Shown here one piece after another: positions 1 to 14,600 of a DNA stretch of 64,000 nucleotides (the stretch's first letter is position 1; each line of letters starts with the position of its first letter). The stretch covers positions 25,409,197 through 25,473,196 of the forward strand of contig NC_133230.1 in NCBI RefSeq assembly GCF_040436345.1, given 5' to 3'. The position numbers and the translations under genes were made by a program. A model generated the notes under the pieces. That model was not told the origin of the DNA. It made no database searches and saw only the letters and a program-made list of their open reading frames with translations. Source of the stretch: Pagrus major. Its lineage: Eukaryota > Chordata > Actinopteri > Spariformes > Sparidae.

Positions 1-58
1 CTGCCAATTGTTAATCACTGAAAAGCGGATTCTTTTACACTCCTGCCCATGTTCTTAC

Positions 59-188
59 ATGTCTTTCCGGCGTCACTGATGGCTGGTCCTTCGCCGTCAC
101 TATACAGGGCAACCACTCCAACATTGTAATCAGTGTTTGGGAGCAGCTGCTGCAGCAAGGCCGTGGTGGTGGCTCCTGGTACCAGAAC
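59..188 (-). CDS. col12a1: col12a1 exon 36: FN3-15, second half (last exon in window)
   Basis: A 130-base exon: [20 protein letters not shown], then [20 protein letters not shown]. Acceptor GTCTCTATGCAG, donor GTAAG at 58-54. The next exon lies beyond the left edge. Confidence 0.94.
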
Positions 189-3100
189 CTGCATAGAGAC
201 ACACCGAAATATGTCAGATGTCAACAGAAAAGATTCAGAGCAACATGTGTTGCAACAGCAACAGACTTAGGTCCTAAACTGATCAGTCAAAGATTATATT
301 AAATGTGTTTATTTTCTAAAGAAAGAAAAAACAGTGTAGGGATGCACAGACATGATACAGATCCCCTTGCCTAATGCATACACATACATAGACCTTTCCT
401 CTGCTCTGACAGCTGCTTGTTTTGTACACTCCCTCTAACACCTCCTTTCGCTCAACAGCCCCTTGCTGTCAGCACTAAGTGAAAGGAAGAGCCAAATAAC
501 GCTTTGATGTTTGACAGCCAGCACCGCTGTTTAACCCTGCAACGACATCTGATTACATAGGGGCTATGGTTGGACCAGGTGATAACCTCTGAGTGAAGAA
601 GGGGGAGGTATAACAGTGGGGGGTTGTGTGTAAGAAACAACCTCATGTGACTGTTAGACCAGCAAAGGGGTTGGTAAAACTGCTTACTATGTCTTCGTGT
701 CATTTGTTAAACGCAACAACAATGTCCCATTGTTCACTTTTGTTCTATTTTGATTGCGTCACTAGCTGTCTGCCCCCATCTCTCCTGCTCGAAGATTTAC
801 TGGGGTGCTTGAGAGTCTCAGAATAAAAATAATATCACAGGCGACATTGCTAAAGCTGGTAAATCGTGCTACAAATCTCCAGCTGGTGTTAAATTTGATG
901 GTGCTGGCTGAAAAAGACCACATTGCCGCTGACGCACATCATTGGACCTGGCCACGGAAAAGCCCTGAGCCTGCCACGAATGTGCTAACAGACGGGGATG
1001 AAGGCACCTCTCTATCAATTAACTGGAATATGCCTCGCTCTTCAAAGGCCATGTTATTGGAGTACCACTGAAGGAACAGTTTTTAGTGGTGCAATCTTTC
1101 TGGCAGATGCTGGAGACAGCTAATGGTACAGCGATGTCAACTCACACTTCAAAAGGTGCTTGTGGATTCTTTAAGCAACCCAGTAATCCTTTACACGTGA
1201 AGATGTGGGCACACTGGTGCCACATGCCACATATCGTGTAGAAAACAGGAGTTACAGTTTAAGAATTTCTGCTTTAATGAACCAAGTTGTGGTTGAAATC
1301 TACTGTAGATATAAATCCCAAGTAATAGAAGAGAATTCAGCTGGAAATAACTGCACACATGCCTCCATACAAACATGCTCACATGGACCATTTGGTGAAC
1401 AGACCAATGTTTTCTTTTAAAAGTTAAGGATGAGCCTGTTAATTCCTGATGACATATGGTATACTGTAAATGCTGCTCAAAAGGTTTAATTGGTGGCTGC
1501 TTGGGCACATGTGCGCACACCTCCACCCATGCTGGATTTCTTCTCTTTCTTAACCCTCAGTATTTTTGTGTGTACAGTGTGATTTTAAAGGCATTACCAA
1601 TGAGATGGTTACTGAGATAAAACAACAAAAAAGTATTTATAGTTGCCATTGTGCACCTATGTAAATGTTTTTTCTGTCAATGTACAGTATATGTGCTATA
1701 CCACCTTTCCTCCCACACAGTGAATGGAAACTCACCGACTCAGAGGGCCTGGCGCCAGTCACAGGAGCATAGACCACCCGGTATTGCTGGACTGGGCCTG
1801 TGGCAGCCTCCCAGCGAACATTCAGAGTGTTGGTGGTGGGGTTGAAGACCTGGATGTTCCTGACAGGGCTACGCTCCACTGCCGAGCCAGGAAAGTTAGA
1901 TGGTAGGAGGAAGAAAGGGAGATAAGGAAGTGAAAGGTAACAAAGAGTGATGAGAGGAAGGTTTGACAAAGGAGAAAGTGATGACAGGATGAGGAGAAAG
2001 GCCAAGAAGTCAAGTGGTTTGTACAGATAGGGAGGATGGATAGAGAGATAAGGCAGATGACACAAAATAATAGATTGTTTAGGTCAGGTTATCATACAGA
2101 AGTCAGTAAATGAGGATAAAACCATTAATTACAGAAGAACAATAACCATAATACAGGTAGTGTATTCCTACTATTTTATTGTTCTATTGCAGTTTAAAGG
2201 ACACCTTTGTGAATTTCCTAACTGGTGGTACTGTCATTCCCCCTCATCTCATTTAACATAAAACAGCGCAGACTTGTTTTGTTGACAGCCGGAACAGTCC
2301 AAAGACTGATGAGAACATTTCAATAAATGGAAACGATGCTGCCAGGCAACCAACACAGACCAGTTTAAAGACATTACTTAACAATTGTGCTATCAACAGG
2401 ACACTTCCTGTCAGTGCCCTAAAGGTTAATGAAAAGGATATACAAGGTGTATGAGCAGCCTTGTGTGAAGCTTGCCTTCTAAAAAACCAAAGCAGATGTT
2501 TCGAGGCTTTGTGCTGCTCCCCATTAAAACCCCATAAATGCAGGGGAAAAACACAGTGGGCAAAGCACAGTGAGCGAGCTTCCGTACTTTAAAAGTCTCA
2601 CAGACCAAAGCCTGTTGCCTAGAAAGCTGCTTTGAATTTTAAGGCACAATTAACAGTCAGTGCTGAGCGTACTTTGCTCAAATAGTGAGAGCAGAAGCTA
2701 AACAGGGGGGAATTTTTTGAGGTACTGATATACTGTACATACTGTATTAGAGTTTGGTTAACATGTCTAGGAAAAAGCCACAGAACATGAAGGGACAAGG
2801 CTACAGAAGGGAAAATGGGGGTAACAGTAGCAGGCATAGAGCACGACCTTAGCCAAATGAGTTGAGAGCCATAAAACATATAATGCTCTCTATTCATTTC
2901 CAACCCCACTTCTGTTTCTTTTTCCCAAAGGGGAGCCAATTACTCAATACATCCCCTCCCCCACTCCCCAGCCCCACCATTATCCTGACCACTATCCTTC
3001 ATTCCAACCTATAAATGGACAATATTACGGTAAAGAGAGAGGAGACACCATTATAATGTTGCCAGCCCGGAGGAATTCCTTCCTACGCAATCACCCCGCA

Positions 3101-6100
3101 AAATGCTGACTCACTGAGAGCAGAGATTGGTGGTTTAAAGTTGTGGGAGAAACTGGAAAGTCTCTGTTCTTTGACGGAGTTCGAACTAAGCTGACTGAGC
3201 TTAATACTGTCATGTTTCATGTTGCATTTTTACATGTGAGGTGTGAATTACGGGTGCATTAACTCGCCTCTTGAGCATCAAATGGCATGTGATCGGTTTT
3301 GGCTTGGCTCATGGGTTTTTGAAAAGATTTGGATGATGAAACACATGAATTATCACTGGCTGCTTTACTGAAGGTTCCTGACATACTGTTATAGCAAGCC
3401 AGCAACTGAGGCCAGTAAGTTCATTCTGGATGGACATGAATGGATTCCTGACCGCGGAAAAAAATCCCACAGCCGTGTCATTCTCAGAGGTCCTCTCCTC
3501 AGTCTGTATGGGTTATTCTAAACGCTGAAAGCTGTTTTCCAAAGATGTCACCACCGCTTCTAAACATCCCTGCATGAATCGTCTACACCAATGATGACAT
3601 GCATGCAGTGCTTACATGTTTTGCCATTCTCAGACATGCGTTGCCCCTCTCCAACGGAGTAGACGGGCACCACAGATACAGTGTAGACAGTATCAGACTG
3701 CAGGTTCTTCAGCACAGTGTTGAAGGTGCTGCCTGATACCTGCACCTGGATAGAAGTGTAACAAGGCATACATCAGGTTGTGCTCTGGCCTAGTTGTGAT
3801 TATAAAGAGAGGAACTTCGTGCTCTAATGCTCGAGAACTATTTTCCAACGTACCATCTCCTCCTCTCCTCCAGCTGCAGGGACATAGAAGATCCTGTACT
3901 GACGCACATTGCCCTCAGCAGGCTCCCACTGGACATTCAGGGTGCTGGTAGTGGGGTCAGTGACCTGCAGGTTCCTAACACCACCCAAAGGCTCTGAGGT
4001 AAGATGAAGGTACAATACAGTTAAAACTGCACATATACCATAACAGTGGGATATTCCAAATATATAATTTCCCTGACATTTAAACAGAAGTTTAAGGAAA
4101 CACTCAGAAAACAATCAATATTTACAATTTAATCTGTAAGGTTGTCTGCAGAAATATTGTGCATGTTATAAGAACCGTTGTGACTGAAAGTTAACAAATA
4201 ACATTTACTGAAAACAATATTGTGGGCAAGCTGCCTGATTATTACAACAGCATTTTCATTGGGTAAATGTATTCGCATAAAAAATAAGGTATAAAATATC
4301 AATCAGTCATCAGAAAAACTGAGTATTTCTGGTGCCAACTAGCAAGGGTAACAATTTTGGTAATGTATTACATTAACCCATAACAAATGAATACATTTGT
4401 CATAGCAATCACTGCTCTCACTCATCTGTCAGGAGCACCCACAGTGGAGGTCAACTTACTGGTCTTTCCGAGACCGTTCAGATCCTTGCTGACTCCTCTG
4501 GCGTAGACTGCCACCACGCCGATGGAGTATTCAGTGTCAGGGGTCAGCTTGGGAAGCAGGACAGTAGTTTTCTTCCCTCCGACCTGGGTCTAATTTGGAA
4601 AGAGTAAATGTTAGCTTGTTATGTTAGCTAGTTAGCTGATAACTTGTTACTATGATATTTGTAAACCCTGTGCAATCATATTGCATGTAGACAAGATGAA
4701 TTCAGCTATTCAAACAATAGGTTAGTATTTTAAAGTAAAAGTTAGCTAGGCTAATCGTTCTCTTGGAAAGCATTTTCTACAAAATACATGTCCTGCTAAG
4801 CTCTTAAAAACCTTTAGCCACACTAATATAAACTGAGGGAAAAGATATTTTATCTGATTCTATGAAGGCGTAAAGAGTTTACAACTCTCCAGGGGTGCCT
4901 TAAATCGATAACCCAATGGAAAGAATTCTCTGTGAAAAATACTAGACTATCAACATTTCAGAGGAGGAATGTTTTGAGTGTTTTTGGACATGGTTAATAC
5001 ACAGCACACCGGCCAAGGTAAATCTCTACGCTGATGGCTGAAACAGTCGGATGTCTTGTCATATCGGTCATGACTGGCAATAAATTTACTTCATTACTTT
5101 TGGCTGAAGCTATTAGGACTGGGGACACACCAATTCTGAGTGAGCTGGGACAGTGTGTTTGCATGTGTATGATAATACATGCACATGTGCTTTTAGGTTT
5201 GCTTTAAGGCCACTGTGGATTTCTTTGATTACCGTACAGATCTGTTTCCACAGCACCATTTTATCATTTGGCGCCGCAGTAGTTTTCTTGTACACACGTG
5301 CAAAATATGTGTCAGACATTTCCGAAAACAGACTTGCTGTCCAAGACGAAATAACGCAAAACTCCCTGGGCTGGCTATCCTTGTTGAAATCCTGAGAGTG
5401 AACCAAGACGACTTGGCTGATGCTAGGCTTGTTAGTTTCCAGTTTTCCATCGACCTTTCAGTGTGATATGACCAAGGCAATCGGCACAATGAAATTTCAT
5501 CAAGTACTAAAGAGGAAAACATTCAGTCTTGTGTTAAAAGGGAAACTAGTGGTCAACCAGTGACCTACATAACACCAGCTGAAGCTGAATTTGGCTGAAT
5601 TTGGTACAAAACGTCTGACAGGGTGAATTATAGGAAGAGAAAATTAGCTTAAAACTTTAGCTGCCCTCTCAAGTATGGCAAATGCTGGATGCCATCTGGG
5701 CCTTATTAAAATAGGTGAAAAACAGTGAACTAAGCTGCTTTTTTACATGTACACACACACACAACTTGCAGATGGCCAAATAGTTCACACTGCATGTGAA
5801 GCCTCAAAACACATGCAGATAAACGTTTCATCTCTGAGGGATCTGTTCACTGTCTCCCCTTAGAGCTGTTAAATTATCAGCACTTACAATGTGTCATGTG
5901 AAATTTTTACAACATTTAAAGTTTATCTCTCTTAAGCAGCTCCTCACTTCCAATAAACAGCGAGCAGTGAGAGAGAAATATTTTCACCAAAGTTGGATGG
6001 AACATTTAACTGATTTAAGGGTTTGTTTCGCAGCTTATCAGTGTGGCCATCAGTCTGCGGTCCTGTGTAAGAGCGTGCACCATTTAGCATGCTTCAGTCT

Positions 6101-9100
6101 CGCTTTTAAGTCTCGCTTCTGAAGGGGGCTGACAAATGTCTGACAGATTTAAACCAAACATTCAAATGTCATCCAAGAGTTTTGCACATTCAGTCAGGCA
6201 GCCAAAAATGACAAAAATGACCAGTGGGAGACTGCAGTGTCAGGAAATATTGATAAATAATCGTCTTAATGCTGTTACATCCGAACAACAGATTAAGAGA
6301 TTTTGACTTATAATAAACTGCAGTACTGAATCACCAATGGCAGAGTTTTAGCTTGAGTTTTACTCTTCTGGAGGAAGAAACTAAGCCAGTGACTTAAAGT
6401 TTAAGGCGCTGTGATTGACAGTTTGTTCTGGTGTTTGTTCTAAAGAAAACAAGGAGAAGAATAGTGGAGTAAGTAGATAATATTTCAATGTCTAGTACTG
6501 CTGCTGTTTCAACTCAGTCTACAGTCTCTGTTCCATAAAAATCATTAACCCTTTCGTCATGAGTATATAAAAGATGCAATTTAGAATTCTTTATCCTTAA
6601 CTGGCCACTTGGGTTTTTATGTTCCCTCTCTGCTGTATTTGCCGTATGGATTGAGGTCAACTTTTATCAGAACTGTACTTATTTCCCTAAAGCTCCAATC
6701 TGCATGTTGGTGTTTAGAGAGAGATTACTTGCATGAGATATGAAAGCACTTTGTAAATAAAAACTGTATGTGTTGTGGGTATTGTGTGTTTGTCTGATAT
6801 GACACTTACAGTCTGGCTCTTGCCTCCAGCTGTGGGTACATATGTGATCCTGTAGTTCTGGACGCGGCCCGGAGCTGGATTCCACCTGGCGTTCATGCTG
6901 GTGATGGTTTCGTTAAACACAACCAGGTCCGTGGGAGGTGCATTGGGTGCTGGAAAAACGTGCGCGCACACACACATATCACAATTATAACCATGTCAAT
7001 ATGTATATTCGTTATAAGTAGTGAGTGCACGTCTTCCATGGAGATCCTTAAAATATCTTTTAAAGGCACAGTCCTTGATATCTTGGCCGGCTTGTGTTGA
7101 GGTGTGTACTCTAGTCTTGAATGACACATTTGTCATCTAAATACCAGTTAATTTATATTTAGAAAATGTACTTTCTTTAAATTTTGGTAAAATAAAGCAG
7201 GTCTACCACTGATTGCAGCAAGGATTGTGGCTTTAAAAAAAGAAAAGAAAAATCCTCTTTCGGGATTTAGTCTTTTCTGAAGCAAGGATGGATACTCTTC
7301 AACAGCAATGGATTGATGGAAAGATGATCATGGATGAACTGATAAATGCATGAATGAATGCAATGAATAGAGGGATGAGTGGATGAATATATGATGGATG
7401 ATGGAATGGGCATCAAAAACAAGGATTTTCAAATCCCTGTTTTGCAGGGCATGCACAGTCGAGATCCATCGTCAGCCATTTCATTTGACATTTGACTGAA
7501 TAAGATGATATTCAGGAAAAGCCATGGATGGATAGATGGATGGAAAGGACAATGGGACAAACACAGACAGGGACAGACAAACACGTGATAAAACTGGCTG
7601 TGTCAGCTGCAGCACAGCGCCACTGGAGCGGTGGATGGGTTAAGGGCCTTGCTTGATGATGAAATGATGGTTGTCCAATGAAACAAAAGTGCTGATGACT
7701 GGTTGAAGTCATAAAACATGCTTTCATCACTCGAAAGGAAAAAGCATCCGCTTGCTTTACCACAAATATACTTACTTCTCGGAGGAGCATTCCTGGACAC
7801 TATAGAGGCAAAAATAGAAAGGTATAATGGGCATACCTTTTAACATTTAACTCAGCATATTTCCAGGAGGTAAAATCAAAAGGTTAATCATTATTCCTTT
7901 GGTCATGATCCAACAGAGATTCTGTTGAGCAAAACAGTGTTAACTAAAGACATCATCACAGAGCAACTGGGGTAAGCATCTTACATGTCCTCTCAGTGCC
8001 CAGCAGATCCTCGCTCTCTGATTCGTCGGGATAGATTGCGGTCACAGACACGTCGTAGGGCGTGTCAACCTCCAAGTTCTCCAGAACGTGGGTTGTCTCG
8101 TCATTGTTCAGAATGGACTGATGAGGAAAGCACAAACACAGCATGTGGGAAGGAACTTGACTTAAATTTTGGTCACTACCAACAAGCATCACAAGATTCA
8201 TATTAGAGCGATTATGATTGAATTGGTGCAAAAATCTGTTTTCTCCATGTTCTCACTGCCTCCACTGGAGGTCTTTATCATAGCAGCGCCAAAGTGCTCT
8301 CTGCGAGACTCATCAAGAAATACCTTCATGAATTACTAGAAATGTAAATGTCATAGACAGCTGGTTTTCTCTTACGTATTGGAAGTTGTTCTCTCCCTTC
8401 TTTGTCCAGCCAATGCGGTACAGAGCAACGTCAGGCGCTCCATGCTCCCAGGTGGCTCTGAAGCTGGTCTGGGTAACTTCTGAGAATCGCAGGTTCTTTG
8501 GGGCAGGAACCACATCTACAGAGGAGAAGAATGGAAGTTAATCATCATCTCTATCTGTAGGCCCTTTCCTCCAACATGGAACCGGGTCCATTCAGGTTCA
8601 TATACCTAATTTTGAACCATATTGAGCATTTTGACTCAGATTGAATTGGATCGAGACATGAAAAGTTGGTTCCCGAAACCAAAAAAAGTTTTCCTTGACC
8701 GGAAGTGTGAACTGAAGTGGGTATATCATATTCCACAAGGTGTTGTGCATTGTGCAGTGTTCTCCAATGATGGTGCATCACTGGTTTCAATGGTTAAGCT
8801 CGAAAAATGGTTGAAACGCAGGCCGGTTCACTAGATAGGACCAAGGTTCCAACAATCTTGAACGTAACCGGTTCAAGAACAAGAGTTATTTTGGTTAAAA
8901 AGCAGCGTGTGAGAAGCAGGCAAACAGGAGCCAGGGAAATTATCCATGATAGTTTCCATTCTTACCAGTGATTGCTTCTCCCAACATCGGCTGACCAGAT
9001 CCCTCATCGTAGATCGGAGTAACAGCCAGGCCATACTCAGTCTGTGAGATCAGGTTGTCCAGCTCTCTGGTGGTCACACCTCCTCCAACTTCCAGCTGTA

Positions 9101-11571
9101 GAATAATCAAACACACTTGTTAAACATCATTGCACAATATAAATAATGTAAACATATTGAGCTTTGATGTTTGAACGCCAAAAGAACTTCAGATGTTTTT
9201 CTCTTCAGCCAACTTTTGCCAAGTCTTGTGAAACTTTAATTCCGTTCACAGTGCGAGTTTCCAGGAACACTGGCGACAGGAGGAATGCACACCTAACACC
9301 AGTAGGAAACTTGACCAGAAGGTACAAAAACTGTGCTTGTTTCCAGGGGAAACTGGGAATAAACAAGATGCACAATAAACAACAAAAAGCAACTAAATTT
9401 GACCACCTGGAATACTTACAAGAAACACCACACTGGTTTAACTGCTCTTGATTCCATTAAGTTTTATTAGCTCAATCTCAAGAAATTGAACTTAAGGGAT
9501 TAATTTGGATCCAATTAGACTGAACAGCTGCTGGATGTTTGTCTGATCTTTTGCATTTCAATTTGAGTTCAAAGTCTAAACACTTTTTTTTGTCTCTCTG
9601 GACCATAAAATCATGCAAAAGGCTTCACATCTGCGTTGTGAGTGACAGGCTGACACTTACTGAGTTCTATCACATAATCTATAAGGTCAAACATGACATT
9701 CTGCTACTTTCTGGGCAGTCAGCTCTTCCTCCCCATGCACTACATTCACTTTCCCATGTGCGTTTCCATTAGCTGAGCTTTGAAGATCACCTCCACCTGA
9801 TTTATGGCTAAGGAAGTAGCAAAAGGCAGACTACAGAGTTTTGTGTTCTAGCCCAAGAACTCCCAAAAGGGGATATGCGACCATAAAGTATCCTTCCAAT
9901 CCCCAACCCCAGAACCACCCTTTAACCCCCGCAAAACCATGTTCTGATAGGTTCATAATCTTTTCTTTGGACTGCAAAACATTCCCCAATGTCCACCCAA
10001 CCAGCTGCACTCTCCATCATGTTGTCCCGGCCAATATATTGAGGGATCAGTCAAAAATATCTATATAAATTCATCACCATCAAACCTAATGGCTCGAACA
10101 GACAACAGGCAATGAAAGTTTGGAAGAAAAACATGGGAGTGTAGGACTGGTAAAAACAAAGGCAGCTAACATGTATTTCGTGTACAGTATATCAGTAATG
10201 GGAAAGAAGAGCTGGAATCAAACTCACTTCTTTAGCTTCTCCATCCTCAGGCTTGTAGGTGATGAGGTACTTGCGAACAAGACCAGGGGCAGCATCCCAG
10301 ATAAGCCTCATGGTGCTGTGGGTGACATCACGAACCCTCAGTTCGCCGGCAGGGTGCATGGGCTCTGAGCAAGGGGCAGAAGGTAAGAGTTAGCTTCAGG
10401 GGCATAGAGCTACCTCCAGATATCAATAACCTATGCCGGCTTCAGGAAACCAACTGGTGATTTATTGACTACATACGGGTGACTCCCTGCTTGGTCAGTG
10501 GTTCACTCGCTGACTCTCCATGCAGGGCGAACAGGGAGAGTGTGTAGGCTGTGTCGGGGAGTAACTTCACCAGCTGGACATCAGTTGTAGTCCCTCCCAC
10601 TCTGATCTGCAAGGGGCCCAGACCAAAGAAACAACAGAAGGTCAGAGAGGAAGTGGATGACAGAGGACTCCTCAGTGACATCAATTGACATGTTTGGATA
10701 AAAACAGTGGGAGAAATATTCTGGTTGCGGCACATCTGCCGATTCCGGTTTTGACCCACTGGGTTTGACACCTCATGAACAAATGATGATGATCCCTTGG
10801 CAGAGTGAGCTCATGGTTCACCCACCCCTTTGTGACGAACAATGTTCCTCTGTATGTTCCCTTTGGCCTTGCCTGCTGAATGATGAGGCAAACACTGGTG
10901 GCTTTGTAAAATGTAATTTAGTGTATGTAGTGTAACATCTGTGTTATGTAAAGAACTGCTGACAGCACGTTCAAGCGTTTGGTTACTTTTAGTGTTTAGC
11001 AATGTGTACATGAATGCATGTGAACATGTGTCCACCCATAAACACGTGTGCACGTGTTCATTTTCTCCTCATCCAGATCTGTCATATCCACAGCTGATTG
11101 GCTGTGTGCCTTTTCGCTCAATAACACTGTGTTCTCAGTGTTTTCCGAGAATGTCTCTTACCTCCTGCTCGAGGGTGGGCTGAGTGGCATTGATGGCGCT
11201 GTAGAGCAGCATGTAGCCAGTGGCACCCTCCGCCTCCTCCCATCTCACACGCATGGTGGTTATCTGCTCATCGTAAATGTCCATGCTCCTCACGGCGCTC
11301 AGGGGGACTGGATATCAACAGAAAATGAAGTTGAAGGTGACAAGTTTTCAAAACATTAAAGGATTTGCCATAGCAATTTGCTTTCCTACACCTATTTGCA
11401 TGTGAAGCCTACTTAGAAATAAATTGCTTTAAAATACATTTAAATTTAATGCATTTTTAATGTATTTTTTGCTAACGTTAATAAGATGTGCTGTGTGGTT
11501 TACAGCAACCTCATGTAATCTTACTCATAATAAAAGCAAAAACAACAACAACAAAAATGATAACAACAATA

Positions 11572-11604
<33 letters not shown>

Positions 11605-14600
11605 TTAATAATAATATTGAAGAAAAAACAGTTCTGATATCGATATTTATATATCAAAATCCAAGGATCAGTGCATCTCTGCAGAGTTTCTCAGGCCTTT
11701 TTATATGCCGTTGACACTGTGCAACTCAACAATCAGCGCAGCTTTATATGTGCTTTTATAGATACTATATAACACTATAAAATCTCTGCTTCTCTAGAGA
11801 GCACCAATAAAACTGCAATTAACAACATCTTAAAAGAAACAAAGAAAGAAGTCAATATTGCGCTTGAACCCAAGCGTAATCATGAAAATTGCCCTTTGAA
11901 TTTGCGTCTAATTAGGATTTACTATTGCTTTCTTTTTGCTGCCACATATGGTTTTATAAACAAGGCTAAGATATATAGATTACCTTTGAATGTTTGATTA
12001 ATGGAGACCACGGAGGAATCACAGTCACTGAGCACATTAAATTAGTGTTAAGCAACTGAGCCAGAAAGCTTCAGTGATGGAGGCCGACTCAAAGGGAAGC
12101 TGCTGTTCTTAAAAGTAAAGTCTGGTGTTTCGTGAGGGCTCAAATTTAAACTGTTATTCTTTGAACACTCCATTTATCTGGGTTTCCTAAAGTGGAAAAG
12201 TGTCTGTGATTTAGGGAGTGCTTCTTTAAGCAAGTTCAACATAATATCTTCACATCTACGACCAATGATCAATGACCTGAAGTCAGTTTAGGTAGTTTAC
12301 ATTTCCACGGACAACTTTTACCATATATGGGTTTTTAAGTGCATCACTTTAAATCAAATGATACAAGACTAAATGTGAGCCAAAAAGCCAGAGAGAGAGA
12401 AAACATACGTGTGGTCTCAGATCCTTCGAGGGGCTCGCTGCTCTCCTCTCCCACCACTGAGTAGACGCTGACCTGGTACTCGGTCAGGGGGTTGAGGCCC
12501 TGGAGAACTGTTGTGGTCTCGGTGCCATCCACAAACACCTAATACAGAGGGGATGGTTAGAAGATGGCTGCATAAGGAAGAATCTGACAAAGTGTTGATT
12601 TTTTTTGCTTATGCTGGATGAGAGTAGATCATTTCTGACAATAGTATGGATCATTACTTTATGTATATATGTCTGAATATTACATTCTGCTGTCTCATAT
12701 GGTACAGTGGTAAGTGTGAGGAAAGATGAAGTAATTGTAGAGGGGCGATTATAAATCGTGAAGCATAACAATCACAAGCTCTATCTTACTGGCTCGGCTT
12801 GAGCACTTTGTAAAGCTTTCCAATTCAAACCAGAAATTCCTCTGACAAATTTATACTGGACTAAAAGTCAGCATGTGCTTCAACTCCAGATCCATAAACA
12901 ATAATAAAACCTCATCCACTATGTTCACTATTAAACAAAACCATGGGAGCTGGACAAAAACAAACATCCTCCACTGAGTAATTAGATTCAGACACCAAAA
13001 ATGCATCTATTCCACACATTGTGGAGCCAGGGCCCTGCTGGCCAACAGAGCTATCACTCACGAAGCCAATATTTGCTTTCTAATCCTCTAAACTGTGAGC
13101 TGTGTGTTTGTGTTTCTTTGCCCTGTGTCAGATCGTAATGTAATTAGACACCCAAACAACGCAAGGCCAACACAAACAGGAGGCTGGAAATAGAAGTTTG
13201 AGTGGATTTCCCATTAGTCTCAGAGACAGTGAATCAAGACAGACTGAAGCTAACGTCCCCTCAACACCCTCACAGGGAGATCAGCTGCACTTAAGACAAT
13301 TTTCTGAATGATTCAATTAGAGGCAGTAGTTCATTCTGATATGTGGCAGGTATACCTGTTGGGGGCGTCCAGAAAGAGTCATGTACTCCACACGGTACTT
13401 CTCCACCGGGCCGTCAGGGCCGGTCCAGGTGGCTCGGAAGGAGCGGTGAGTCACCTCTGATGTTATCAGGTTAGTGGGAGCATCGGGCGCACCTCCTGTT
13501 CAGGTAAGGGCATAAAAAGACAGGAGCTGCAAATACGGGCCATCACAGAGAACACTATACATTATCATGAGAAAGTATCATGGTTTCATGGTTATTTTTT
13601 ATTCACAGAGTTATATACGCAAGGAAAAAACAGATATGGCAAAAGTTTACAGCTATTTAGTAACAAGTCTGAACAGAACCTTATACACACCACAGTACTT
13701 ATTGAGTCACATCCTCTTCAAGCAGTTCCCCTACTGTATCCAATAGCAGCTCTCTAATTTCATTAAGGAACATACCATTTTCTCTTTCAAAATAATTGAT
13801 CTGCAATAATTTCCAAGTGCTTGGCTGTTTCTTTGCTTTACATGGTGGGCCAGATGTGTAACTGTCTGTTGGATGCTATGCACTATGTTCATACAGCCTA
13901 TCAAATGTCTGGGAAGTGTGTGCATACTTTGACGTAAACTCATACACACCTGGTCCCTTGACACTGTTACAGAGGTTGTCAGTGAGGTTGTCAACGATGT
14001 CCAACAGGAAGGAGAAGTCAGCCACGTTGTACATGTGAATGCTATCCGGATCAGAGGCAATGGACCTCAGCTCATTCTCATCAGCGTTCTTCACACCTAG
14101 AGAGCAATAACGAAGACAATAGTCATTAGCACTTTGATACATGTGGCAATTTGTCTTCACACGCTGTATTTGTGCAAGCAAACAGAACTGATCTTCAATT
14201 ACCAATGGCATAGAGCTCAATGCCCTGATCACGCAAGTTCTGCGAGTTGACAATGACGTCATCCTGGGATTTGCCGTCAGTGATCAGCACACCGATCTTT
14301 CTTGAGTTAGGTCGCATCCCAACATTCTCCTTGAAATTGTTCTGGAGGAGGTAGTTCAAAGCCAGACCTGTAATGAAAACACGATAGACACACAATGTAA
14401 TATTCAGTACTGTGACTACATGGGTAGAAGTGGTGCTGCTCCCACCAGATTAAATAAATAGATTCAAGTACCAGTCAAGGTGTTTCCTCCTTTGTAGGGC
14501 AGGTTAGCCACAGCTTCCAGAAGAGAGTCCCGAGTTCGGTGAGCATCCAAGTGCCACTCAGTCTTTGGGTCTCCACTGTACTGGGCAAGACCTGAAGACA

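Noticed and set aside
8622..8834. Plus-strand 70-codon frame within the suspected degraded element
   Set aside because: No recognisable transposase motif, and the surrounding ends are degraded; too weak to call a gene.
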